Shown piece by piece: positions 18,301-25,707 of a DNA stretch of 36,617 nucleotides. The translations under genes and the position numbers were made by a program. The stretch is from an uncultured Lachnospiraceae bacterium. GTDB taxonomy: Bacteria > Bacillota > Clostridia > Lachnospirales > Lachnospiraceae. The stretch is from positions 1 to 36,617 of the forward strand of contig CAJFUP010000117.1 of assembly GCA_904420225.1 (NCBI GenBank), given 5' to 3'. The notes under the pieces were generated by a model. It ran no database searches and was not told where the DNA came from. It worked only from the letters and a program-made list of their open reading frames with translations. Each line of letters starts with the position of its first letter. Position 1 is the stretch's first letter.

Positions 18301-18840
18301 GCTGCTTTGGAATTGAGCCGCCGCAGACACCCGGATAAGGACATTATTCCGGCGGGAATTTACTATTACAATATCAAAGACCCCATTGTGGATGGCCAGG
18401 AGATCCAGGAGCAGGAAACCCAGGAGCAGGAAGCGCAGGAAGCCATCTTAAAGGAATTGCGGATGAATGGCCTCACCAACGAAGATCCGACGGCCCTGGC
18501 TCTTTTGGATCACACAGGGGGAAAGCACTCCAAGGTGGTGAAACATCTGGAGACCAGGGCGGACGGATCCCTGTCCGGCCGCGCCATGGCGGCCAATGCA
18601 GTTCAGATAAAGCAGCTCTGTCGTTTTGGTTTAAGAAAGGCAAAAGCATTGGGCAAAGAAATGATGCGGGGAGAGATTCCCGTCAGCCCCTATGCCTACC
18701 GTCAGAAGACGCCTTGCGATTACTGTGAATTCGGCTCCATCTGCGGCTTTGATCCGCGGGTGGAGGGATACCGCTGCCGGAGACTTTCTGTGCTGGAGCC
18801 GGACCAGATGTGGGAAATTTTGAAAAAATTGGAGCCGTGA
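15340..18840 (+). CDS. addB: AddB, helicase-exonuclease AddAB subunit B
   Basis: The 1166-residue protein is full length for AddB, which with AddA resects double-strand breaks before recombination. Early blocks LVPEQATLQVQKELL and VDVLSFRRLAYRVFDEL are typical. The C-terminal nuclease has GRIDRIDV, VIDYKSG and HGLQLQLIIYLE. The iron-sulfur cluster cysteines are present: Cys801 (FASCAYAHFL), then Cys1126, Cys1129 and Cys1135 (CDYCEFGSIC). The N-terminal Walker A position reads GTAVSQKS, with Gln where the invariant Gly before Lys is expected, so ATP binding by this subunit may be lost. ATG 15361, giving MALQFIYG, matches the usual family start and also has GGAAG upstream, so it may be the true start. 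AddA, normally encoded next door, is absent; a DUF1961 gene follows. Confidence 0.93.
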   Translation: MAERKMYMALQFIYGTAVSQKSESIYRQMIHQSELHPDQNFLVLVPEQATLQVQKELLVLHPRHVLTNVDVLSFRRLAYRVFDELAMKEQNILDDTGKIMILRNVAAGKQDQLTAFAGNWNKIGFIQQLKSMVSEFYQYRMEDAQLDQLVSKLDRAPLLKAKLENMRVVYRAFQEALSEDYITAEELLGVLCRVADASGYIKKSTIVLDGFTGFTPVQYQLLQVLMACARHIACTVTVGREVYPPGTGKKGAADWGISSQECGLFHMSYQMTEKLRLLAEEAGCPCKESYHLFIREEEERPPMLAFLERNVYRYPCQIWDGTLSQAISIHQAKNPSEEVAFLLGEVLRLVREEGYEYRDIGVVVGDTSLYEPAVTHQMTEAGIPYFIDRKKNLMGNPLVELIRSLLAVVSQGFSYDSMFAWLKNPLSGMGREETDQLENYVIALGIRGKKKWQEPWTRSYPGFVKTKIEQMNQWRQKAVEPFLFFYQYLTGEQESGRRPSVLTVRRWTESVWRVLDLVGAEASLRGMAGEFAKQGLFHQQKEYEQAYGKVMELFDQFVRLMGEEEVGLDEYTRILEAGFSDIQVGLIPPAVDQLMIGDLMRSRLGTVKALFFLGVNDGVLPRKAAEGGLFTDQEREILKACGAQLAPTSREESFTQKYYLYRMLAKPSRRLYLVYAGTDSQGKALRPSHVIGAVRRLFPGMDVKIHDRAAMGLDGIMKPENSFPVLIQGMSAARNGEKADWWKALYGWYCRHPQYEDRIRGIREGLFYGYRQEALTKKAARKLFGETPLNSVTRLERFASCAYAHFLAYGLRLTPRAEYRLEAVDYGNIFHKSIEMFFRTMEEEKRVWTDLTVEERVRYVEKSVQRVTEDYGNTIFESSARNQYLVKRLERMTDRTIWALSRQWGMGGFTRSFSEVDFTPEDHLSSMELPLEDGIRMALQGRIDRIDVAEQENCVYVKVIDYKSGNTEFDLTKIYHGLQLQLIIYLEAALELSRRRHPDKDIIPAGIYYYNIKDPIVDGQEIQEQETQEQEAQEAILKELRMNGLTNEDPTALALLDHTGGKHSKVVKHLETRADGSLSGRAMAANAVQIKQLCRFGLRKAKALGKEMMRGEIPVSPYAYRQKTPCDYCEFGSICGFDPRVEGYRCRRLSVLEPDQMWEILKKLEP

Positions 18841-18863
18841 AGCCATTTGGCCGGAACCGCAGG

Positions 18864-18893
18864 TTGACTTGGGGAAGGAAAATCATTTATGAT
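18864..18893 (+). promoter_or_regulatory. Promoter of the YesU-like/GNAT genes
   Basis: TTGACT (18864-18869) and TATGAT (18888-18893) are 18 bp apart, 83 nt upstream of the DUF1961 gene. Both hexamers are close to the sigma-A consensus. Confidence 0.55.
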
Positions 18894-18976
18894 AAAAGGA
18901 GTAGGACGGCGGCAGATATGGGCATCGTCTTGCAGAGAAAAATGCGGCCTATGACCGTGGAATGGGAGGTTTTATC

Positions 18977-19663
18977 ATGGATTTAAAGAAATATGGAGTG
19001 GATTCCTGGAACTTGATTTATGACAACCCGCTGGCTTCCGAGACGGATATCAAAGATTTTGTGCTGGAGGGAAGCGCAGTGGCATCGTTTCCCCAGGGGC
19101 GTCTCCGTCTGGAAAATGCCCTCAGCGCGGCGGAAGGGCAGAAGGCCAATTATGTGCTGTGGTGTCCCCAGAATTTCCCTTCGGATGTGTATATCCAGTG
19201 GGATTTTTGGCCGGTGAAAGAGCCGGGTTTGAGCATCCTGTTTTTCGCGGCCCAGGGGAAAAATGGGGAGGATTTGTTTGACGCATCCCTGGCGCCCCGC
19301 ACCGGGGAATATCCGCTGTACCATCACGGGGATATCAATGCATTCCATGTATCGTATTTTCGGAGAAAAGAACCGGATGAGAGGGCATTCCATACCTGCA
19401 ATCTGCGGAAAAGCTACGGATTTCATCTGGTGGCTCAGGGAGGAGATCCCATTCCCGGCGTGGCCGATGCCAAAGGCCCGTACCGCGCAGCAGTGCTGAA
19501 ATATAAAAATACCGTTCGTTTCTTTGTCAATGATTTGGAGACATTCTGTTTTGTGGATGACGGGCAGACCTATGGACCGCTGCTGGAGGGCGGCAAGATC
19601 GGATTCCGCCAGCTGGCACCCATGATCGGCGAGTATGCCAATCTGAAGGTATACGCTCTGTAG
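18977..19663 (+). CDS. DUF1961 family protein (YesU-like), concanavalin-like fold
   Basis: The 228-residue protein has no signal peptide. ATG 18977 has GGGAGG upstream; the in-frame ATG at 18962 would overlap that site. The chain is rich in beta strands and ends in NTVRFFVNDLETFCFVDDG and GGKIGFRQLAPMIGEYANLKVYAL, the pattern of DUF1961, a concanavalin-like family that includes Bacillus subtilis YesU. YesU sits in the rhamnogalacturonan (yes) operon, and a yesMN-like pair is nearby here too, which suggests a role in handling a uronic acid-containing glycan. The reaction is unknown. The GNAT gene follows after 8 nt, so both are probably one transcript. Confidence 0.75.
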   Translation: MDLKKYGVDSWNLIYDNPLASETDIKDFVLEGSAVASFPQGRLRLENALSAAEGQKANYVLWCPQNFPSDVYIQWDFWPVKEPGLSILFFAAQGKNGEDLFDASLAPRTGEYPLYHHGDINAFHVSYFRRKEPDERAFHTCNLRKSYGFHLVAQGGDPIPGVADAKGPYRAAVLKYKNTVRFFVNDLETFCFVDDGQTYGPLLEGGKIGFRQLAPMIGEYANLKVYAL

Positions 19664-19671
19664 GAGGAACT

Positions 19672-20154
19672 ATGGAAATCAAAAAAGCAGAAATGGGACA
19701 GCTGGATGCTGTCATGGAAATCTATCATACTGCCCAGACATATATGGCACAGCACGGCAATCCCAGCCAGTGGGGAACCGAGTATCCCTCCAGGGAGCTG
19801 GTGGCTGGGGATATTGCCAAAGGGCAGCTGTACACAGCAGTGGATGAGGACGGATTGGAAGGGGTTTTTGTATTTTTCGTGGGGAAGGAACCCAATTATG
19901 AGAACATCACAGAAGGCGCATGGCTCAACGAGAAACCCTACGGCGTTCTGCACCGCATCGCTTCCGCCGGAAAGAAAAAGGGGGTGGCGTCCCACTGTAT
20001 CCGCTGGTGCCTGAGCCAGTGGCCAAATATGCGGGGGGATACGCATGAGAAAAATGAGGTAATGCAGCATGTGCTGGAAAAAAATGGACTGAAGCGCTGC
20101 GGGACGATTTTCGTGGAAGATGGGACGGAGCGCATTGCCTTTCAGACACCTTAA
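19672..20154 (+). CDS. GNAT family N-acetyltransferase
   Basis: The 160-residue GNAT-fold protein is expected to move an acetyl group from acetyl-CoA to a small molecule or protein amine. ATG 19672 follows TAGGAGGAACT, only 8 nt after the DUF1961 stop. The MEIKKAEMGQLDAVMEIY start is a typical first strand and helix of GNAT domains. The central HRIASAGKKKGVASHCIRWC is the acetyl-CoA binding loop, and the late THEKNEVMQHVLEKNGLKRC is the usual final helix. The substrate is unknown. Confidence 0.85.
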   Translation: MEIKKAEMGQLDAVMEIYHTAQTYMAQHGNPSQWGTEYPSRELVAGDIAKGQLYTAVDEDGLEGVFVFFVGKEPNYENITEGAWLNEKPYGVLHRIASAGKKKGVASHCIRWCLSQWPNMRGDTHEKNEVMQHVLEKNGLKRCGTIFVEDGTERIAFQTP

Positions 20155-20234
20155 GGGGAAAGGGGGGAAGTAACCGTTGGGACCGGACTGCGCCTGGGCG
20201 CAGACGGCATGTATAAAGAAAAGGAAGGTGTTGC

Positions 20235-21827
20235 ATGGCTCAAATTCTGCTCTTTGCCGGTATTGTTATTATTATTTGTATTTTCATGAGCCGGGTGGCA
20301 GATAAACTGCCCATACCGTCTTTGCTGGTATTCATCGGGCTGGGAATTTGTTTTGGGGAAAATGGTTTTTTTCGCATCCCGTTCAATGATTATGATTTGT
20401 CGGAAACGGTTTGCTCGGTATGTCTGATTTTTGTCATGTTTTACGGCGGTTTCGGCACCAACATTCGGGAAGCCAGGCCAGTGGCAGTGAAATCATTTTT
20501 GCTATCCACTTTGGGGGTGGCGCTTACAGCCGGGCTGGTGGGCGGATTTGTCTATCTGTGTTTCGGCTTGGGCTGGCTGGAGAGTTTTCTCATCGGATCG
20601 GTGATCTCGTCCACCGACGCGGCCTCGGTGTTCAATGTGCTGCGCTCCAAGAAATTGGCGCTGAAGTATCATACCGACTCCATGCTGGAGCTGGAGTCCG
20701 GCTCCAATGATCCCATGTCGTATCTGCTGACCATGGTGACGCTGGCTTTGCTGACAGGGCGGGAGGTATCGGTGCCGTGGATGCTGCTTCAGCAAATGGC
20801 TCTGGGAATCGGCTGCGGCCTATTGGTGGGAAAGATTTCTCTGGTCTTGATGAATAAAATAGATTTTCCCATCAGCCACTCCCGAACCCTGTTTTTGTTT
20901 GCCTCGGCGGTGGTGGCGTACGCCCTCCCTTCTGTGATCGGCGGAAATGGCTATTTAAGTGTGTATCTGTGCGGAATTTTTCTGGGAAATGGCTTTCTTC
21001 CCCAGAAAAAAGACATGGTGCATTTTTTCGATGTCCTGACGGAGACGGCTCAGATGGTGATCTTTTTCCTCTTGGGACTCTTGGTGACGCCGGTGGATCT
21101 TCCTGCCGTGTTTGTGCCAGCGCTTTTAATCACGCTGTTTTTGACATTTGTGGGAAGGCCTGCGGCGGTGTTTGCTCTTTTAAAGCCCTTTGGCGCCAGT
21201 ATGCGGCAGATCGGCCTGGTTTCTTGGGCCGGGCTTCGCGGTGTGGCGTCCATTGTGTTCAGTATTTATGTGGTGCTGGAACAGATACCCATGCGCTACG
21301 ATTTGTTTAATCTGGTATTCGTCATTGTTCTGCTGTCGCTGTCGTTTCAGGGAACGCTGCTTCCTTGGGCGGCGGAAAAATTGGATATGGTGGACCGTCA
21401 TGCCAACGTGCTGAAGACATTCAACGACTATCAGGATGAGGAGGATATTTCATTTGTGAAAGCCCATATCACGGAGGGCGCGCCTTTTGCCGGATATCGC
21501 TTGAAGGAAGTTCCGGTGTTTCAGGATATGCTGGTGACCATGGTGCTCAGAGGCAAGGAGACGATCATTCCCGATGGGGAGACGAAGCTGGAAGAAGGGG
21601 ATCTGCTGGTGCTGGCCGCGCCCACATTCCAGGACAGAGAGAACTTATCGCTGCGGGAGGTGTATATCGGCAAGGGGCATAGATGGAACGGGCAGCCGCT
21701 GAAGATCATTGCAAAAGATCACAAGATGCTGGTGGTGATGATCAAGAGGGGGCAAAAAAATATCATTCCCAACGGAGATACGGTGATTCATAAGGACGAC
21801 ACGCTGGTGACGGCGCGGCTGGAATAG
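20235..21827 (+). CDS. CPA1-type cation/proton antiporter with C-terminal RCK_C domain
   Basis: The 530-residue protein has about 12 hydrophobic segments up to residue about 385, then a soluble RCK_C (TrkA-C) domain at about 395-530. ATG 20235 has AAGGAAGG upstream. The transport-core signatures of monovalent cation/proton antiporters are seen: VISSTDAASVFNVL (discontinuous helix) and ELESGSNDPMSYLL (Asn-Asp pair). With the RCK_C tail the closest match is the potassium/proton antiporter group (CvrA/NhaP2-like). It likely exports K+ or Na+ in exchange for protons and is gated by a ligand at RCK_C. Its place between carbohydrate genes may be incidental. Ion choice is not shown by the sequence. 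Confidence 0.9.
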   Translation: MAQILLFAGIVIIICIFMSRVADKLPIPSLLVFIGLGICFGENGFFRIPFNDYDLSETVCSVCLIFVMFYGGFGTNIREARPVAVKSFLLSTLGVALTAGLVGGFVYLCFGLGWLESFLIGSVISSTDAASVFNVLRSKKLALKYHTDSMLELESGSNDPMSYLLTMVTLALLTGREVSVPWMLLQQMALGIGCGLLVGKISLVLMNKIDFPISHSRTLFLFASAVVAYALPSVIGGNGYLSVYLCGIFLGNGFLPQKKDMVHFFDVLTETAQMVIFFLLGLLVTPVDLPAVFVPALLITLFLTFVGRPAAVFALLKPFGASMRQIGLVSWAGLRGVASIVFSIYVVLEQIPMRYDLFNLVFVIVLLSLSFQGTLLPWAAEKLDMVDRHANVLKTFNDYQDEEDISFVKAHITEGAPFAGYRLKEVPVFQDMLVTMVLRGKETIIPDGETKLEEGDLLVLAAPTFQDRENLSLREVYIGKGHRWNGQPLKIIAKDHKMLVVMIKRGQKNIIPNGDTVIHKDDTLVTARLE

Positions 21828-21887
21828 AGAAGAAAGAAAAACCAGGGAAAAGCGCGTTTGGATGTTGGGGAAGGATGGAGGGATTTT

Positions 21888-23342
21888 ATGGGGAAGAGAA
21901 AAAATGTACTGCTGATTTTGTCCGATCAGCAGCGGTGGGATACGGTGAGCTCTTACGGCGCCAATGAAATCTGCCGGACGCCGCATATTGATGAGCTGGC
22001 CCGGGAAGGGATGAAGTTTACCAATGCGTTTACCACGTCCGCCATCTGCGCGCCCTCACGGGCCAGCCTTATGACGGGGCTGTACCCCCATCGCCACGGC
22101 GTCATTGATAATTTTACGGATATCAAAGAAGGGACGCCGCTTTTGGGGGAATGCATGCGGGATGCCGGATATTACTGCGGATATGCGGGAAAGTGGCATG
22201 TGTCGCCCAGCCGGGAGCCAAAAGAGTGTGGTTTTTGTGAAGACAGCAAAGCGTTTATGGGGTATGGATTTCCAGGGAGCCGGGTGTTTCCCCATCTGCG
22301 TTTTGACCAACCGCCGGATAATACTCCCAATTACTATGAAGAATACTTGAAACAAAAGGGATTTGACCATGTGGATGTCTCCCATGGGTTCATGGGAAAC
22401 AATCCGGCGCTGCAGATTCAGGAGATGTTTTGTCGGCATGAAGGGCCTTTGGAGAGTACCATCGAATATTTTGTGGCCCAGGAGACCAACCGGCTCATTG
22501 ACCAGGCCAAACAACAGGATAAGCCGTTTTTCATTTGGTCCAATTTTTGGGGGCCCCACAGCCCCAGTATTGTACCGGAGCCGTATTATTCCATGTATGA
22601 TCCCAAGTCCATACCAGAGCACCCCAGCTACTGTGAAACGTTTGCCGATAAGCCGTACGGATACTATCTGTCGGAGAAGATGTGGGGGCTTGGAGATTAT
22701 GGCTGGCCGGGATTTCAGGAGATCATCGCCCGCTATTACGGCCACTGTACCATGATCGACGATTTGGTGGGCATGATGGTGGAAAAATTGAAGGAGACGG
22801 GCCTGTATGAAGATACCATCATCATCTACGGCGCCGATCACGGGGACTGTCTGGGAGCCCATAAGCTTATTGAAAAGGGGGCGTTCACCTTTGACGAGAT
22901 CTATCGGGTGCCTCTGGTGGTAAAGGGGGCAGGAACCAGGGATAACCACAGCCTGGTGATGCTCCAGGAGCTGATGCCAACCATTCTGGACGTGGCCGGA
23001 GTCACTCCGCCCAAGCCGGTGGACGGGGAGAGCCTGCTGCCGCTGATGAACGGGGAGCGGGAATCCAACGGCAGGGAGCATATTTTTTGTGAATATCATA
23101 GCCACTTTTATGTGGCCAGACAGAGAATGGTACGGGATCTCTCCTACCAGTTTACGTTCAATGAAAGTGAGCGGGGAGAGCTGTATGATCTGAAAAACGA
23201 TCCGTATCAGCTGCGCAATGTGTGCTACGATCCGGCGTACCGTGACATAAAGGAAAAATACATGGATATCATGTCAGATTATATGAAACAGACAGAAGAT
23301 CCTGCGGGTGTGTGGTATCACAGGATCCGCGCGTTTTATTAA
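21888..23342 (+). CDS. S1-family sulfatase, formylglycine-dependent, no signal peptide
   Basis: The 484-residue sulfatase should remove sulfate esters from a glycan. ATG 21888 has GGAGGG upstream. The S1 signature CAPSRASLMTG carries Cys54, which must be converted to formylglycine, in anaerobes by a radical SAM maturase not present in this window. Metal-binding residues are seen at the N-terminus (LSDQQRWD) and later (YGADHGDCLGAHKL). The C-terminal GELYDLKNDPYQLRNV is the usual closing subdomain. The N-terminus MGKRKNVLLI is not an export signal, so the enzyme is probably cytosolic and would act on imported sulfated saccharides. A hairpin terminator follows directly. Confidence 0.92.
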   Translation: MGKRKNVLLILSDQQRWDTVSSYGANEICRTPHIDELAREGMKFTNAFTTSAICAPSRASLMTGLYPHRHGVIDNFTDIKEGTPLLGECMRDAGYYCGYAGKWHVSPSREPKECGFCEDSKAFMGYGFPGSRVFPHLRFDQPPDNTPNYYEEYLKQKGFDHVDVSHGFMGNNPALQIQEMFCRHEGPLESTIEYFVAQETNRLIDQAKQQDKPFFIWSNFWGPHSPSIVPEPYYSMYDPKSIPEHPSYCETFADKPYGYYLSEKMWGLGDYGWPGFQEIIARYYGHCTMIDDLVGMMVEKLKETGLYEDTIIIYGADHGDCLGAHKLIEKGAFTFDEIYRVPLVVKGAGTRDNHSLVMLQELMPTILDVAGVTPPKPVDGESLLPLMNGERESNGREHIFCEYHSHFYVARQRMVRDLSYQFTFNESERGELYDLKNDPYQLRNVCYDPAYRDIKEKYMDIMSDYMKQTEDPAGVWYHRIRAFY

Positions 23343-23348
23343 AGGGAA

Positions 23349-23386
23349 AAAAATCAGCTAATGCGTCAAAACATTAGCTGATTTTT
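23349..23386. terminator. Bidirectional terminator between sulfatase and AraC regulator
   Basis: AAAAATCAGCTAATG (23349-23363) and CATTAGCTGATTTTT (23372-23386) form a perfect 15-bp stem with an 8-nt loop. A-runs and T-runs at both ends let it work in both directions. It covers the stop codon and last codons of the AraC gene. Confidence 0.85.
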
Positions 23387-24234
23387 CTGTAGTTGGACTT
23401 ATAATTCAGGGGAGACATGCCGTAGTATTTCTTAAAAAGCTTGCTGAAATAGTAGACGTCCTCGTATCCCACACTGTTGGAAATGGTTTTAACGCTGTCT
23501 TCTGTCTGACTCTCCAGCTGCTCTCTGGCTTTTTCCAGCCTGAGTTTGATGAGATAATTGATGGGGGGTTCCCCGGTTTCCTCCTTGAATATCTTGGAGA
23601 TATAGGCGGAGCTGAGATACATATTCTTGGCTATGAGGTCCAGAGAAATTTTCTCCGTGTAGTGGGCATTGAGATAATTGCGGATTTCGTTGACCACATA
23701 GGATTTGTGGTAGGATTCAAAGCGGCAGGTTTCTGCCTGGCGCTCGGGCTTGGCCACAATTTGGCGAATGATCAGCAGGAGAAGCTGGATCAGATACGTT
23801 TTCTGCATGAAATACTGGCCCACTTGGTCAGAATATCGTTCCGCCACCATACGCAGGCATAGGCCGATGATGTCCTGGCGAACCTGACTGTTGGTATGGA
23901 GAATCACAGAACCGTCCGGCTGACAGATGTGATTGGGCTCCATACCCCGGAAATGGAAATTGGTAAAGCCGGTAAAAAAAAGGAGGGCGGGATCCTCCGG
24001 ATCCGGCACAATGCTGCTGTGCATGACACCGGGATTGATGATAATAATATCTCCCGTGGTCACATTGAAGATCTCGCCGTCCAGATAGTACTGTTCTTTT
24101 CCAGACAGGACACAGATAATTTCTGTGTGGTCGTGGCAGTGGGGCGGCTTTGTTTCGTGTGCATAATTTTTTCCCGCAAACAGCAGAGTGGGATTTAGGT
24201 CAGAGTATGTAATGTCGTATGTTGCGTCGCACAT
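23374..24234 (-). CDS. AraC family transcriptional regulator with cupin sensor domain
   Basis: The 286-residue regulator has a cupin-like N-terminal ligand-binding domain (ETKPPHCHDHTEIICVLSG, with metal- or sugar-binding His residues, then GEIFNVTTGDIIIINPG). A C-terminal pair of helix-turn-helix motifs follows (NMYLSSAYISKIFKEETGEP and VGYEDVYYFSKLFKKYYG). ATG 24234 has AGGAGG upstream. It faces the sulfatase and presumably controls a sugar gene set in this region in response to an intracellular sugar. Its likely targets include the sulfatase, but no operator is proven. The 50-bp dyad lies just upstream of this gene. Confidence 0.92.
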   Translation of the reverse strand: MCDATYDITYSDLNPTLLFAGKNYAHETKPPHCHDHTEIICVLSGKEQYYLDGEIFNVTTGDIIIINPGVMHSSIVPDPEDPALLFFTGFTNFHFRGMEPNHICQPDGSVILHTNSQVRQDIIGLCLRMVAERYSDQVGQYFMQKTYLIQLLLLIIRQIVAKPERQAETCRFESYHKSYVVNEIRNYLNAHYTEKISLDLIAKNMYLSSAYISKIFKEETGEPPINYLIKLRLEKAREQLESQTEDSVKTISNSVGYEDVYYFSKLFKKYYGMSPLNYKSNYRKIS

Positions 24235-24265
24235 AAAAAGAAACCTCCTGTGACAATTGCGTAGT

Positions 24266-24315
24266 GATGGGGGATATTGTATCCCGAAACGTTTCGCTAT
24301 CCCATATCCCCCATC
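24266..24315. promoter_or_regulatory. 50-bp perfect-armed dyad with GAAACGTTTC core upstream of the AraC gene
   Basis: GATGGGGGATAT (24266-24277) and ATATCCCCCATC (24304-24315) are perfect 12-bp inverted arms. The palindrome GAAACGTTTC (24286-24295) shares exactly the same centre (24290.5). The inner gaps are only partly symmetric. The core resembles operators of LacI-type regulators or a catabolite-responsive site, with a central CG. The element starts about 32 bp upstream of the AraC start codon, so it may be an operator, or a hairpin in the AraC leader. Confidence 0.55.
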
Positions 24316-24784
24316 TCTCTTTATCTGAACAGCCCCGTATGTTTCTATGGCAATGGGCGCCGCGTTGGGGATGGCAGCGGCATCACATTGCAGAAAAATC
24401 CATACAGAGACTGTATTCCCGTGGAAACTCTTCTGTATTAATCATAATACATTCGGGATAAAAAGTACATCATTTCTTTTGAAAAAATAAAATATTATGC
24501 GGAAAATCCTGGCTTATATATTGCCATGCTGCGATGACAGGGCGTATTTCCGGCCTTTTGCCCCTGGTACAAAAATATTATATTGGGAATGTCAAAGAAA
24601 TGATTGAACTGTCAGGAGAGAGGGAATGGAAGATATGTATAGAAAAGACCGCATATGCATCGGTTATGTTGGGTAGATTTATTTACTTCAATGGACAGAC
24701 AGAAAATTGAAATATGAAATAAAAACACAAAAAATATAAAAAGAAAATAAAATCAAATAAAATTTACGAAAAAAAATAAAATAG
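24316..24784. other. AT-rich non-coding spacer
   Basis: No ORF with a ribosome binding site or recognisable protein was found on either strand. The stretch becomes very AT-rich from 24700 and ends in a promoter at 24785. A minus-strand TGTATTAT near 24441-24448 could be a -10 for the AraC gene, but it has no good -35. Confidence 0.5.
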
Positions 24785-24813
24785 TTGATAAATTATTTTT
24801 GCTCATGTATAAT
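24785..24813 (+). promoter_or_regulatory. Strong promoter upstream of the MATE leader
   Basis: TTGATA (24785-24790) and TATAAT (24808-24813) have a 17-bp spacer ending in TG, making both a consensus-like and extended -10 promoter. Transcription would start near 24820. It is the best sigma-A promoter in the window. Confidence 0.8.
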
Positions 24814-24819
24814 GTGATT

Positions 24820-24914
24820 CACAAGCCAGCGGTTGAAAAACAATGCGGCGGTGAGAAAGAAGAAAAAAGACACGAATAAAGGCGTTCGGCCCGAGAGGGC
24901 AGAGCGCCTTTTTT
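24820..24914 (+). ncRNA. Short leader RNA ending in an intrinsic terminator (attenuator or small RNA candidate)
   Basis: From the predicted start near 24820 a leader of about 60 nt runs into a terminator: AAGGCG (24879-24884) with CGCCTT (24905-24910), an inner stem GCCC/GGGC (24889-24892 with 24897-24900), then TTTTTT (24909-24914). The gene behind it can be transcribed only by read-through. The leader holds a minimal ORF, ATG-CGG-CGG-TGA (24843-24854). CAAGCCA (24822-24828) can pair with TGGCTTG (24945-24951) beyond the terminator. I did not recognise a known riboswitch class. Either a conditional attenuator or a free small RNA would fit. Confidence 0.55.
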
Positions 24915-24979
24915 GTATTCTTTTTGCCGCCTGCCGGCGCTGCATGGCTTGGGAAGCCGGAGTGGAAGGAAGATGGGAA

Positions 24980-25675
24980 GTGGAGGGAACAGTAAATGAA
25001 AAGACGCGAAGCCTGGAAACGCAGCCCCTGTTTCCGCTGTTGATTTCCATGGCGATTCCAGGGCTGCTGGGTACATTTACTACCTATTTGTACAGAACGG
25101 TGGATCAAATCTTTGTGGGCAATTTTGTGGGGAGGAACGCCCTGGGAGGGATTTCCGTGCTATCCCCATTTAACAATATCATCATCGCTCTGTCACTGTT
25201 CATCACAGTGGGCGGGGCTTCCATGATATCGCTGGCCATGGGAAAGAACAATTATGAGAGAGCCAATAAATTGTTTTCCAATGTGGTGATCCAGGCAATT
25301 TTGATGGCAGTCATTGTCTCGGTTTGTTTTTATGTGTTTGCAGAGCCCTTTGTCTCTCTGTGCGGGGCAAAGGAGGGGACCGAAACCTACGAATATGCCC
25401 TGATTTATCTGAAAATCATTGTATTTGGTCAGGTGTTCAATATGCTCAACCAGGGTCTGGCGGCCATCATTCGGGCGGAAGGCGCGGCCAAATATTCCAT
25501 GTTTGCCAATATCATCGGAGCTGTGTGCAATGTGGTGTTGGATTACATATTGGTGTGTATCGCGGGTATGGGAGTGGCTGGCGCCGCCATCGCCACAGTG
25601 GCGTCACAGGTCATGGGCGCCGGCGTCAGCGCCGCGTCCTCTCGGGGAAAATGCGGGCCGGGCCATGGCGGATGA
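24980..25675 (+). pseudogene. MATE family efflux transporter, C-terminal half missing
   Basis: About 215 residues match the N-terminal half (about six membrane segments) of MATE transporters, from LFPLLISMAIPGLLG through NYERANKLFSNVVIQAI to GVAGAAIATVASQ. A MATE protein normally has about 450 residues. After VMGAGVSAA the chain departs into a short unrelated tail and stops, and no other frame continues the homology. The aminotransferase RBS follows within 20 nt, so a deletion probably joined the two genes. The start is uncertain: GTG 24980 has GGAAGG upstream, and the frame is open back to 24833, through the leader terminator. Half a MATE is unlikely to transport. Confidence 0.7.
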
Positions 25676-25707
25676 AACGACGTATTCTGCATAGAGGAGG
25701 AGAAATT

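Noticed and set aside
20188-20203. Palindrome CTGCGCCTGGGCGCAG before the antiporter as a terminator or operator
   Set aside because: The stem is only 6-7 bp, with no T-run; too short to call.
22056-23105. Minus-strand ORF of 349 residues opposite the sulfatase
   Set aside because: Shadow of a gene with intact S1 motifs; no domain recognised.
25324-25707. N-terminal extension of the aminotransferase reading
   Set aside because: The upstream 128 residues are an out-of-frame reading of the MATE gene; AGAGGAGGAG before ATG 25708 fixes the start.
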